DNA of 64,000 nt from Megaleporinus macrocephalus (GCA_021613375.1 CM038710.1:30741136-30805135); one strand, 5' to 3'. Positions 36,987-49,526 are shown, numbered from the stretch's first letter. Notes: generated from the letters alone by a model not told the origin. Made by a program: numbers and translations.

Positions 36987-38917
36987 GCATGCTCTAACCC
37001 CTTGTGATGGTGTTCTTCAGCTCTCACTCAAGTCTAAATTTGCTGGATATGCTGCAGGCTGTTGGGTAATCACACTCTATCCCGCCCTGCCGAGTTAAAA
37101 TAGACAGACGAGTCGACACCCGATAAATAAAAAAATAAATAATCCTGGACAGTGGAACACAATAGGATTCCAATTTCCAGAGAAAAGTTGGGCTTCTCCA
37201 GCAAAGTCCATTAGAATTTAATGAGCTCTGCGATATGAATGAAAAGCATGAACAGGCCTGATTAAGCCAGGGTAAAAGTGTGTTATGGGCAGTGGGCTGA
37301 AAATCTAGAGATCAGGAGTGCAAGAGCTTTACTCGAGTCTCTCTGACCCAATCAGCTGCACTGACTTCAGTATGTAGTGTTGCTATTACAGTGAATCATG
37401 TTATGATTATGTTACTGTCTGTGAGCATCATGAGTTGTTTTAGAACATCGAACAATAGCACGTACCGTAAAAAAAAGTATTTTGTATTTTAAATGATATG
37501 ATAATTGATTTTTGATCAATATGTTGATTTTAAGGTAATGTAATTTTTTCATCTTTATACAGTAATGATAAAATTAATGTCATAATATATTCTGAATATA
37601 TCATGGTTTTAGTTTTGGCAGCCTCTATAATTAATATGTGCACCGTCATCATAAAAACCTAAACAGTGAGCAAGACCTTCATTTTAAGTGTATGTGACAT
37701 TAATATTTAAAGACCTCTGAAAAACCCTTCCAAACTCTTAAATAGCACATCATTAATTTAGTATTAATAAAGCTAATAAGTTAGCATTATGCAAACATAT
37801 GACATAATCTGAGGCACCCAGCATTTAACACAACAGAATTAAATACAAAATAACTTCCCTGTAACAAAACTTACTTATTTTTATAGGTTAATAAAGGATT
37901 TTATCTTTTTATCTGTGAAATATATCAATTAAAATATGGCTAAAACCAAAAAGCCTGTCACTGTCAGGGTATATGCAAGTACAGACAATACATTAACTAG
38001 CCCCACTCTCACTGAGCCATCTCAGATGTACCGCAAAAGGCATCTTCTGCCAACATGTGTTTCTCCTTTAGTTCCCAGAATGGCCAAGGTCACTCCCGTC
38101 GCGTATTTGCCGCTCTGTTGCTGTCCAGAGAGGCTGATCTGGCGTGCAGTTTGAATAGCATTTACATGCCTTTTAAGCATGGGGGCTGATGCTTATTAGA
38201 GAGGAGGAGTTAAGGATTGTGGGAAATGGAGTTCACAGTCTCTCCCCTATTCACATTTATTATCATGCATTGCTGTCTGTTTTTATTTGTTGCAAATTAT
38301 GTTTTGGTAACCTTTGGTGACATTTGAAGACTCCAGGGGACAATTTTATGTTGTTATTTGTGTGTGTGTGTGTGTGTGTGTTTAGTATATTTCTGATCTA
38401 GTCCCCTCCTTCTCCTTGGTCCCTTGCTCTCGAAGCACAATTTAAATCTATCAGCGAGTGTATTTAAGGAATGTGCCCTGTGAGATAGCCCCAATTAGAA
38501 AGGGGTAGAACAATAATGCAACGGCTTAATTGCATTAACATAATGCCTTCTAACGATCATTACACTCGCCAAAATAGTCATGATAATAAAGCAATTACTA
38601 TTTTGAGAGCGCAATTAGCCCACAGTGGCACCTTTTTCTGGTGTTATAATTACAACGTTTAGATGCGCAGACACTGTGTTGCAGCATGCTGGGGGGAAAC
38701 CAGTGAGGGGAGCAAGGGGAGAAGCAGCGGGCTTGTCATAGAAGGCGGACGATTTATAGCCACGTCCAAAACATGTCGCCGGCTGTTCGGCAGAACCGGC
38801 CAGGAACGAGCGGAGTTGATTGGGTGCATAGATATACGATGTTCTCCCAAGTCCTTCATCGGTGGACGAAATGGCTTAAGATAATAGAATAGGAAAGAAG
38901 CGAGGGGAGGAAATAGA
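36987..38917. other. intronic stretch with candidate conserved elements
   Basis: Unique DNA with two blocks resembling conserved non-coding elements (37130-37270 and 38440-38650). The frames at 38659-38884 on both strands are GC-richer but show no domain. Confidence 0.4.
38360..38381. repeat. (GT)n microsatellite
   Basis: Uninterrupted GT array of about 11 units. Confidence 0.9.
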
Positions 38918-39255
38918 TGGATAGATAGCAGAGAGAGAGAAAGAGAGAGAGAGAGAAACAGGAGAGAGCGAGTGAGCGAGGGAAGGAGAGGAATATAAAG
39001 AGAGATTGGTTTTCATGCCTGCTAGTCGGCGGCTGTGTAAATCTCGGAGGAGCGGAGTGGGAGACAGCAGAAGGTTGATAGTCATCCATCACTTCTGACA
39101 ATTCCACCTCTCCCCTGCAGCATGACAGGAGACCCCGAGTGAAAGATAGGGAGAGAGAGAGAGAGAGAGAATGAGAGAGAGAATGAGAAACAGAACGTAT
39201 GAGAGAGATAAAAACAGAGAGAGAGAGATAGAAAGACTGAAAAGAGAGACAGAGA
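38918..39255. repeat. polypurine stretches (GA/GAGA)
   Basis: Two purine-rich blocks (38918-38999 and 39140-39255) with GATA and GA units on the plus strand flank a short unique segment. Polarity is opposite to the CT tracts. A pure TC array follows at 39347-39380. Confidence 0.8.
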
Positions 39256-39343
39256 GGCGGTGAGGGGGGGGCTTTGGAGTAAATGAACTCTGCTGTTTTA
39301 GAGCAGGAGGAACTCTGAGATAGAGCTGAGTTTTATTTTATTC

Positions 39344-39380
<37 letters not shown>

Positions 39381-39383
<3 letters not shown>

Positions 39384-40777
39384 CTGTGCTGACAGAGGGA
39401 ACACCATGCTCCAGTAAGACTGGATATATGGTTAGTGGTGCTGTATCTGTGAGAAGTAAATAAACTCTTAAAGCGAAAGTTGGACCTTATTTACACAACT
39501 CTGCTATTATGCCAAATGGAGTCAACCAGTCAAGATGTTTGTGCTGGAGCTACAAGACTAATTTAGCTAACAAGTAGTGAAAGCTTGTAGCCACGAGTCT
39601 GAATCTTTGCAGCCTTGTTAAACAGTCTTAAACCGATTTTCCCATTTGTGGTTTCTGACACTGTATGCTTTACTAAAAATAAAGTACATTGCAGAATGTT
39701 GCCCATAAATGAAAGCAATATTAACAGACATTTGCAGCCGGAAATCTCTCCATACTTTTGTCACACAGTGTACAAAACAAGTCTAGTTGAGCCATTATGA
39801 GGCCTCGAAATGCCAGATGGTATTTTACACACTGATAAAGCTACAGTTTATGCTACAAAGTCTAAAGTCTAAAAAATAGTCTCTTCTCATCTGCTCTCTT
39901 TTTTATACTTTCTGTAACTGAACCATTTTCTAACCTGAGAGTAGACTCACCAGGTTAGCCCCGAAAGCAATAATCCTAACATGCTAACAGGCCAGTAATA
40001 TTCAAAGTCAGGACTGTTATTTATTTCAGGAGTCACAGTAAAACTATAGCCTGCAAAGTTGGCCTACACTTTCATAAGCTCACCATTCTTTAAGAGCTCC
40101 TTTGAGTTTTCAGCTCATTTTCAGCCAAACATGGTGAAAACAAATTAAAACCAGTTTGATGAGTGAGTTACGTTGAGCTTAGCACACTGGAAAACCAATG
40201 AGGCTCCGCTCTGTTGAGGGGCCTGTGATGAGCTCATGAGCTGGTTTTTTATTTAGATTTTTTAAGTTATTCAGCCTATAACACAGATGTAAATGTGCTA
40301 CACAAACATTTGATTCAGCTGGACCTTTGTGTCTGTTTGACACAAAAAATTCTTTAAAAAAAAAAACCAATAATTTACTATGAATTGGGATTCATTTATG
40401 TTAACTTGGTGACATTGAGCCTACTCATTAGCTACAATAGCCACATAGATTTTTAATTCCACTTCCACTAGAATTAATCTCGTTCCTGCCTTCTCCTGCC
40501 CAAAATCAACATTGGCTCCCACCCGCGCTGACAGTCCTGTGTGAGGTTAAATAACATCCAGTGTTTGACATATTCTGTTTATAGTGGCCTTTCTTTAGAG
40601 CACTTTCCACAGCTAAGGCCGACTGACCATCTAAAAGCTCCTCCGTTTCTATAGCACAGTAATTCAGTTGATTTGTCGTTTACATAGTTGGTTGCTTCAC
40701 AGTTATTTAGAATATGGTTATTACTTTCTTGTTGAATATTTAGCTTGTTTTCCTTTATGTTAAATATACATACTAAC
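39381..40777. other. intronic stretch, nothing recognised
   Basis: AT-rich unique DNA; no repeats or genes I could name. Confidence 0.5.
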
Positions 40778-41600
40778 TAGAGATGGACCGATCAGTGTTT
40801 TTGAGGCCAATTCCGATCGCCGATCACCTTTTGGCGTGATCGGCCGATAGCTGATACCGATCGAGGGCGGAGCTATACGCCACGGCAGGGCTACATATTA
40901 TCATGAAACATGGTGGAAACTGGTTTATAACCATTTTTAACGAGCCTGTGTAAAACAGCATAATATTTTTAACAAAATTAGAAGTTGGTCTTTGTGGAAG
41001 AAGAGCTCCGGAAGAGCGACATCTGAAAAGTATTTCCTACCAGGAACGGCAGAGCGTGGATCCAGGTGGAATATTAAGCATCAGAATCCCACGTATTTTA
41101 CAGCCGAGAAGGGCTGCTTATCTAGCGCTATAAACTTTTAGCTCTCTGGCTGTTGCTGCTGCCGTACTGTTCATACCGGTCAGATCTGGTCTGCACGGGT
41201 CTCTGCTCTGCTATGGGCTAGCTCTGCTGTTTGCTGATACTCACTGTATTCAGCCACGTGGTCTACTCTGAAGTGCCGTATCAGATTAGTAGTGTTAAAT
41301 GTCTTTGTCTTGGTTTCCCCGCGAGAGACGCTGATTTTACTAATTTTACAGATGTTACAAACCACCCTGGATGAGTCTGAGTCACATACGGTAACAAACT
41401 GCCAGACGGACGATGTTGTTGTCTGTATGTATTTTCACCTAGTGGTTCAGATAGGAATTGCCAGGACCTGGCCGGAGGGGGTTTCACGCATGGCTCCTCT
41501 TCCTAGATGAAACACTAGCTGTAATTATAGAAATTAGGCTCATTGGTTTAATGCCATTGATCAGCTCTCAAGATCGGCCAGTCGTGTTTTGTATAGTTTT
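40778..41600 (-). mobile_element. hAT element remnant (one terminus recognisable)
   Basis: The left end TAGAGATGGACCGATC with nearby inverted GATCGGCCGATA-type DNA is a familiar fish hAT terminus. The element encodes a BED zinc-finger exon on the minus strand (separate entry), so this is its 3' end. I could not find a matching right terminus or an 8-bp duplication (left flank ATACTAAC), so the right limit is approximate. Confidence 0.55.
41180..41434 (-). pseudogene. BED zinc-finger exon of a hAT transposase
   Basis: The minus-strand frame is open from 41434 to a TGA at 41180-41182. In order it reads TTTSSVWQF, VVCNICKISKISVSRG, then NLIRHFRVDHVAEYSEYQQ. The aromatic pair in VWxF, C-x2-C (CNIC) and H-x4-H (HFRVDH) are the complete signature of a BED zinc finger, the DNA-binding domain of hAT transposases. 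The finger residues are all intact. An in-frame stop lies just upstream (41435-41437), and the frame stops soon after the finger, so it cannot make a transposase. No hAT catalytic or dimerisation region was seen nearby. Confidence 0.8.
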
Positions 41601-43376
41601 TAATATGTTTATGTTATTATGCCCCCAGCATGCACTGGACTGGTTAAATGCCTGCTCTTGAACATGCCATTGAAATGTATTCCCGCAACACAGGATATTA
41701 TGGTGGGACCTGCAATGCAAGAATGTGGAAACCAAACCTGAGTATTGTCTGAGCAGCAACATTTGGAGTTAGAAGAAAATTATGTACATTAGGTTTTCGG
41801 TCAAACCATTGCGTGAATAGCAGTTGCTTGAATAGAGGTGTGGTGTTAACTATTGAGCCAGAATTAGAAGAAAGTACTCATTTGAAAAGAGCAGGTGTGT
41901 GTTGGACTGAACACACAGAGATTCTGCATTCATGATATACAGCGATACGCAAACGCTCACACAGGTTTCTTCCTATAGCCCAGTTTTAGTTGAGCGCCTG
42001 TGCAGAGAGCCTTCAGTAGGTTAATGGACTGCTTTTGTAACTCTCCAGGCATCATTGTCTCAGTGAGTGTGACCTCTCGCATTGTGCCCGCTGTATTTTG
42101 TCGGCCTGTCACTCAGTGGATGGGGAAAGGCCTAATTAAACTGGTGCGAGTCGTGCCTTGCTCCTGCACAATGGAGCAATAGATTGCCTTTCACCAAACA
42201 AGCCGAAAGCGCTCACTTCCTGGTTCTTCGAGGGAATAAAGGATTCCTGTACAAAAGGCTCACGGATGCCTCCGCAAACAAAAGGTCTCCGGTTTTCGCT
42301 GCCTTAAAAAGACTGTCACAACCTGCTGTTATCTGATCTCCCTCACACGGCCTGTTTGAGTAAGAGGAAATTAAAATCTGACATTTAAACAGCGCTCAGC
42401 AAGCATGCTGCTGATCAATAGTCAGTATCTGAAATTTCTCTCTCTCTGAAAAAAAGAGGCTAACTCTGTTTCTCCACCTGTTAGTGGAGACTTTTTTTGT
42501 TTGTTTAGAGCCTGGCGTGTTTTGAAAACCAAAACAAACAGTCAGAGAGTGTGTGTTTGTGTGAGGGGGCTTGGCATTGTCACATTGTAACTAGAGGTCT
42601 TAACCTCCTTCAGAGACCCAAAGCAGCACAAGACACTGGCAGCTTGTCAGGTCTAACAGGAGAGAAAGGGAGAGAGAGAAAGAGAAAGAGAGGCTCAGAC
42701 ATGTCCTTTCTTTGCTTTGTGATAGGCCATGAAATCTTGGCTGTTTCATGGCCTCACACCTTCTTCATGTGTGATGTCCAGGTTACCCAGAGCCATCACA
42801 CTGATATGACCCCCAGACATACAGTGGATCTTTTAATGGCCTGTATTCTATATTTTGTAGTACACATTTTCCATTTAAGTGGTTTTATTTTTGACAGGCA
42901 GCTAACCCACTGGTTTGTTAATAAAGATTTATTATTCTCATTTTCACTGTTCATAATGTTATTTTGGGGTTTACTAGAATAAATTTACATGCTTCTATTT
43001 TACTGTGTTCTGTTCGGTCATCCACCAGAGCGGCATCCTGCTTTAAGTTCCACGCTAACATCACTTTGGCTGTTTTTACAATGGTGTCAGTTCCGCTGTA
43101 TCAGTTTAAACCTGAGTCTGATCCTAAAAGTCAGATAGTATAGCCAACTTCACAAGCTGTTTCAGAGTGGTAAGCTTGTTTAGGTCTATGTGCTGTGTGA
43201 GGGCTTGCCAAACATGCCAGTAGATGCGAAATAATTATGTTACAAGATGATACCTCATTGCCATTTTTAGGCAGCTGTGAAAAAAGTGGTTTCTGTGGGA
43301 GACAGTTTCTCCAACTGGAGTGTACTATGGGATTTATAACAGTGTAGGCCGTTCACATGCACAAACAACTACCACA

Positions 43377-43381
<5 letters not shown>
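41601..43381. other. intronic stretch, nothing recognised
   Basis: Unique DNA ending at the AT array. The frame at 42551-42982 has no known domain and no good splice context. Confidence 0.45.

Positions 43382-43452
<71 letters not shown>
43382..43452. repeat. 72-bp pure (AT)n array
   Basis: About 36 uninterrupted AT units. It is self-complementary and able to extrude as a cruciform, and probably highly variable in length. Confidence 0.95.
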
Positions 43453-43455
<3 letters not shown>

Positions 43456-43599
43456 CAACATCGACCAGTTAAGTGAACTTTAGCTTTTGATATGTAGCAT
43501 TTTATTTAAAACATTACAAGGTTAATTAAAGTTATCAAGCTGCAGAGATATCAAAAAAACAACTAAAGTTAGCATGATAACCAGCTAGTTCCAGGCCAT

Positions 43600-44630
43600 C
43601 CTGACTTGTAATTCCACTTTGCACCTGAAGAGGTGATGGTGTGTTACTGTAGCGTTCGGTCAAATCAGTCCAACATGAGAGGGTGAAGAAGTAGCACTCG
43701 ATGACTTTAACAGGTTATGTCATCTTAACAGTTCCTTCTTTAAAGGCCAAGCACCCCTGCTGGACACCCCTTGTGACCTCAAATTGTGTTAGACATTGAA
43801 AATGCTCTAAAATAGATGATTTTAATTAAATAGATGGAAAAACCCGAGTGATGTCACTGGTGGACAACATTAAACAACGCTGCGGTGAAACAGTATGACT
43901 GACTTGGATTGAGAATTTTCCAGTGCTGCTTCTTCAGATCACGATGGTATTTCTGAATTTGAATTTGAAAAGGCCTGTAAAATAGACCACCATATCACTT
44001 TAGTCCTAATACTTTTAGTCAAACCACACACGCAAAAGCAGATCATCCTGAGTGAAAGCAATATCTAACTAAATAACCAACATTATTCATGACAACAGCC
44101 TTGCAATCAGATCAGCTAAACTCAAGTATAGAGATAGGATGGTCCTTTCCAATGTGTTACCTTTCCTGATAGTGCCTCCCGACCGTGGTCGTGACGGCTC
44201 AGGGGAGCTGTTTTCCTCCAGAATGAGACGAATTGTTGTCCCGTTCTGGGGTAATACCCAAAATAATGCAAGTCGAAGCTTAGTTCCAACGAGTACTTGG
44301 CATTTATTGCAAAAAACAATGTGGCCGTGATTAAAATAAAAGACAGAAAAAAAGGAAGTGGAGAGCTAAGTTAACATGCTGCTCGAGGCACGCAGCACCT
44401 GGCGACTACAACTACACAAACTAGTTTCTGGATATTTTGGGGTCTTTGGCCATTTGTGCTCGGGGGTTTTGCTGTACATCCAATTATTACAGCCAGAAAC
44501 ACCTTTTTTTCATTTTGCATTACCATACGTGCATCTTCTAGCGTTGTTGTCCACCACCTACGTCTATTAAGCCGTATTTCATGACTTTGAAGAAAATAAA
44601 ACGTTTTCTGACTTTTAATAATCACAAGCT
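43600..44630 (-). other. unrecognised segment with minus-strand open frames
   Basis: Two minus-strand frames (44371-44625, 84 codons including WWTTTLEDARMVMQNEKK; 44122-44319, 65 codons) lie close together. A third frame over the second reads HIVFCNKCQVLVGTKLRL, with a Cys-x2-Cys. The sequence looks like a decayed transposon rather than a host gene, because it sits among hAT copies and lacks exon boundaries. I could not name the family or find terminal repeats. Confidence 0.3.
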
Positions 44631-44787
44631 AGGATCTCAGATTCCGCTGTACTTGACATTTTCAAATTGGCTGGTGCTTAGCTTTAAACTTTTTTCATTT
44701 GAAAAAAGGGAAAACAGAAAAAGTTTTTAAGGACACTGACCTGATGATAAAACACATACTATATGTATATACTATTTGATGTGTAAC

Positions 44788-45588
44788 TCGGGCTGAGCGA
44801 TGAAACGTTAACGATAATTATCGCGAAATAACGTTTTCTCGATAGAACTATAAGACGTAGTCGATAGAAAGTCGATAGAATTAAGTGCCGTCCATGTTTT
44901 GAGAGACAACACGAACAGCCAATGAGAATGAGAATAACAATCAGGTGGCTGAACTAGAGTTCCAGACATTTCTTGTTTGGTTGAAGCACACAGCGCAGAG
45001 TGTAGATGTAGCGGCAGTTTAACCCACGTACTAGTAATAAGTTACTGCAGGCGTCACAGTCGAGCAGAGAGAATAAAAAAAACAAAAACAAAAAAAAAAC
45101 AGAAAACGTAAACTACAACTGAAAGAAACATCTTACACGTGTTAATAATCTTAAAATAATCTGCTAAGATACCAACAAGTAAACAGGTGCTGTCCTGCTG
45201 CTGTGTTGACAAAGCGCTACGGGGTGTTTAAGCTTCAAGTCCTCGTGTGTAGTAGCTGTACTGTTGTGTTGTGCAGAGCTGACAGAGCACCACACTGTTG
45301 TGTTTCTGTGTGAAACAACTTTAGATACACGTGAGCGATTGTTTGAGCCCACAGAGAGTCGACTCACCGCTATGAGTCTTTTCCTCAGCCCGAGCTTAAA
45401 GGGCCAGCAACAGCCTGCTTAACACAGTATCTGTTCATACTAATACTGCCCCATATATATATATATTTTGATATTATATACATTTTGATATCTTCACTTC
45501 TCACTTAAAGTAAAATGGCAATAGTGATTTGATTTATATCGTGATATATATCTATATCGACTGATTTTTCCCATATCGCCCAGCCCTA
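44788..45588. mobile_element. complete non-autonomous hAT element, 801 bp
   Basis: A perfect 8-bp duplication TGTGTAAC (44780-44787 and 45589-45596) flanks an element starting TCGGGCTGAGCGATGAAA and ending ATCGCCCAGCCCTA. The TIRs agree over TNGGGCTGNGCGAT. The interior has ATCG-rich subterminal DNA and A-rich runs near 45080; I see no BED finger or transposase. The intact duplication indicates an undamaged and probably recent insertion. Confidence 0.85.
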
Positions 45589-46265
45589 TGTGTAACTGTA
45601 ACATATAGTCATGTATTTTTTTGAATGATATTTATTATGTGGCAGTGTGGCAGTGAAACTCACAAACAAACTCTGTCAATGAAAAGGAATGCCAATGTGT
45701 GAGATTGTCAGAGATCTCTATAGTGATGTGAAAATATAGCCTAACAAAATCTAGCCTGATTCTATATTTGCTCTGTTCTTTTACATCAGCCATTACAACT
45801 AACTGAGATATTGTGAAGGTTTTTTTTATTGTGCACTGCTGTCAATGAATTCAGTAATAGTCACTCTTCCAAAAGGGCAGACTCTATTGTTAATTTAGAT
45901 TTATAAAAAACGCTTTTTTATTTTGTGGGTGTCTTCCATGGCACATATCATTTCATATGGAAGCTGTATGGTTTTTGATATGCATACAAACCATATAGTG
46001 TATGTTGTGCATTATTTAGCTTTGCATCTACATGGTGTCCTCTCTTTAAAAACACGCTTTATGGAGGTCAGAGTGTATTATTTATGTCCTCCTCCATTTA
46101 GAAGAGTCAGTTAAATATTTTAAGCAGTGTTTTCCCTGGAGCTGGTCTCACTGCAGATCGATCAGTATCAAAAGACACCATTTGCCCCCAAACTCTGTTT
46201 GACATCCAGCTATTTCTGCTCTGGAGCCTTGTCTAGGTCATTTCAGTCCAGAAGCCTAAAGTGCT

Positions 46266-46269
<4 letters not shown>

Positions 46270-46330
<61 letters not shown>
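46270..46330. repeat. (CT)n microsatellite
   Basis: About 30 uninterrupted CT units; the open frame ending in poly Ser-Leu here is an artefact. Confidence 0.95.
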
Positions 46331-46332
<2 letters not shown>

Positions 46333-46863
46333 GACTCTTAGTGATAAGGTCAGAGGGTGGAGGTTTTATGCTGGTCACTGATCAGTAGTTGTGAGTCTAT
46401 ACAGCTCAGTGCCTGTTACATTTATAGGGATGTTATTTTGCTCCATGTGTATGTTTTGGTCCTCCTCAGGTGCTTGATCGCAACCTGCTGTGACACAGTA
46501 GGATATGAAATTAATGTAATCAGTGCATGTAGGGGGAATTAAACAGGCCATGTGGAAGAACTATGTTTGTTTGGAAACCCACATTAAGTCTGTCCAAGTC
46601 CATTACTGATCGTGGTTAGCCAGATCTGTGACAGTTTGTTGTTTTACCCATGTGTTGTACTGTAGATAAGTAAATTTTCTGTAGAGAAATTTAGGCATAG
46701 CAATGTGTGTTACCTGTAGATGTTTTTTATGCAAATCCTATAACATAAAAAATGTAATGACTCAGGATTTACTGATCTGGCTAAGAAGGTTTGTTTTGAA
46801 TGTTTAGTTTAGCGAGTTCATTTGTTTTTGTCCTCAAAGTAAAGTGGAAAGTAATGTTATGTA

Positions 46864-48120
46864 GGGCTGAAACGATTCCTCAAGGAACTCGAGTAACTCG
46901 ATTACAAAAATTTGTCTTAACAAATTCTTTGCCTCGAAGATTCGTTTAATTAATACAACCATATACAGCGCACTGTTTCGCACGGATGACTGTTGCACAG
47001 TGCGTGCTTACAGTGTTGCCACGTGACTCGAAAAAGACGGAATTTGATGGCGCGGATTGCAAAATAGAGAAAGAGAGAGAATAAGGAGAGACGAACAGAA
47101 GAGGACGGGCCAGAGAAAACCATACACAGTGTCTACTGTAAAACCGAACTAGCCGAGGGAGCCGTTACTGAGAGTAAGCCTGAAGAAAGACGTGGCTGAA
47201 GTTAGCTTCTTACATAAATTCCGCCTTTCCACCTTAAATAAAGCAGCAGTTAGAGGAACTTCTATACCATTCCTTGGCAACATGTTTACATTCAGTCACT
47301 GAACCATCACATTTCACTGGATTATTTAGCAAATATTGCTTTTAATATTAAAATATAGGCACCTCAAACAGAGTACTCAGGTACCTGAGCACGTCCCTAG
47401 TTTGGTTTTCATTCAGTGAACACCTTTCATGATCTTGTTCGTGGTTTCCATTATTGTGTTACTTACTTCAGTTAACATCTCAGTAAATTAGCAGTGATTA
47501 GTTGGCAACGTGTGGGAATTACTGGACATTTTAAATTTGGAATGAAAAATTATCGCTTTATTAATCTGTTGTCACACAAAATGACCTGTAATTGTTAGTG
47601 ACAGCCCGACTTTACCGTGTGTCTGTACAAATGCTGCTCACGCATTATTCCCATTATCTCTTTTTAGTTGTCGTAGTTAGCATTGTATTTTGCGTTTATT
47701 GTGAAAAAGTATTCTCACTGTCAAAATAGTGTCAAAGTTTTTAATAGTCAGTACTCGTTTTTTTAAATGCATGTAAATAAACCACACTCGTAGTTTATTT
47801 ACAGAAATTTAACCTGTGCTTCAAAGACATTTGTGTTTATGTTAATGACTGTTACTAGTAAAATGCATGCACTGTCAGTATTATAGTGTATATAGCTGTT
47901 AATGGTTTATAGCTGTAATTTTACAGATTTTTACCATCATTCAAAAAAAAAATCTTTTACTCTGCTGCTGACATCTTTATACTTTTTACTGATTTTTTTA
48001 CAGTTTGTTTAAAGTACGTAATTCAATAAACTGAATCCTTTTTGCAAGTCGGAAAAACCATTTACATCAACAAATTTGTTATTCCTCAAATACCCAGTTA
48101 TTTTTCTTTGATTCCTAACA
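46864..48120. mobile_element. degenerate hAT element remnant
   Basis: The left end TAGGGCTGAAACGATTCCTC, followed by GAACTCGAGTAACTCGATTA, is a common fish hAT terminus. A region at about 48065-48120 looks like a decayed inverted copy (TTATTCCTCAAATACCCAG ... GATTCC). At 47101-47160 a short frame reads EDGPEKTIHSVYCKTELAE, resembling the CKTELA part of a hAT BED region. No target duplication could be matched, so the right boundary is uncertain. Confidence 0.5.
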
Positions 48121-48923
48121 CCATGCCTTTTCTGCAGTTAAGTTACAATCTGCAGTTCTCTCTTCACACATCAGCCCATCAACACTTAATATGAAGTGCG
48201 CTGCAGACCCATGTGCTAATATGCGGTGAGTTATGGTCCCCCACGTTCGTCGTTTGAGCGTTCGCTAGCGCTGGAGCCCCAGGTGTGGCCTCGGCGCCGC
48301 TCTGGTTGTGATGAAGAGAGAAAGGGGCTTTGACATGCCTGATGGAAATGACATCTCAGACAGGCTGGATGGTAATGTGCTCCTCGTGCTCGAGCTGTAA
48401 TTAAATTTACAGGACGAGCGGCTCCTCGGACGATCTGTGCTGCTCTGGGAGACGGGGCCCAAATCGCTCCTCAGTGTAGACACACTGCTTTAACTAGAGC
48501 AAGGGGGCCACTAGCGATGGGATGTGTGGCTGTGTGTGTGGAATACCACTCTCCCTCATGCGCACATACTGGCTCTTAATGAGCTGGAGATGAAATTAGC
48601 TTGCCGTCTACCTCCCCCCGCGCTTACCCCATACTAACTCTCCTATTAATGTCGATGAAGACACCGCTGGAAAATGATGACAGACAACGGAAGGGTGTTG
48701 CTCATGGCAGCCCCGGTGCGACCGGACCTCATTGGTGGTGAAAAGGAAAAAAACCTATGGAGGTACAGTTTGCAAATGAATTTTGACGATAGGAAAGGAT
48801 TAGGGGTCACCTTCATGCCTGATTCAAGTACAAGCCTGGCCATTGTGTTCTGTTGATGATAGAGCAGCTATATGAACAGGTATAATCAGTATTCGCTGAT
48901 GGATCGAAATGTATTTAAAAAAT

Positions 48924-49186
48924 CTGACAATATTATTTTAAATATTTGTTTCTGTATCTACATTTTCGCTTTACATTGAAAATTACGCATTTCATGACAG
49001 CATCTTATAACAACTGGCCCAATCTTATCCAACATCTTGTCACATTACATGGTATATATATTGGAAACCATAGTTTCTCTTGCTTTTTTGTTATTCTAAG
49101 GAAAAAGTGAAGTTGTAAAGTGGCCATATTAACAGTTTTTGGCACATAAAACCGATAACCAATCAACATCTTGGAAAAATTAAACA
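48924..49186. repeat. direct duplication, copy 1
   Basis: This segment is matched in order by 49527-49801. Shared blocks include CATTTCATGACAGCATCT, ATAACAACTGG, TTACATGG, TAGTTTCTCTTGCTTTTT, TTTTTGGCACATAAAACCGA and the ACATC/ACATT..AAAAAT end. The copies have diverged by substitutions and small indels and are about 340 bp apart. Confidence 0.75.
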
Positions 49187-49526
49187 AAGGTGTTTAAAAT
49201 AATATGCAATCATTGTTAATGTTTCAAAATGCACAATTCAAGCCCCAGTCCATGTAGTTCAGATATAATATACTATTCTGCAAAAACAACTCAAGGTGGC
49301 TTCACTGTTTTAATCATATCTGGAGAAACAGCAAACAATTTGCATACATCACCCTGTTCAGCCTACGGGTGTTTATCCCCGCCCATTCACATTCATATAA
49401 GTTTAAAGGAGTGTTTCAGTTCTGAGTGTTTTTTGAATGAGAACAGAAGACAGCCAGTCAGAACAGAGCTAATTCATCAGTGTATTATTAAATAATTCTT
49501 AAATAGCAAGAACCAAAACATATAAA

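Noticed and set aside
45164..45367. 67-codon minus-strand frame inside the 801-bp hAT element
   Set aside because: No BED, catalytic or dimerisation motif; the element appears non-autonomous.
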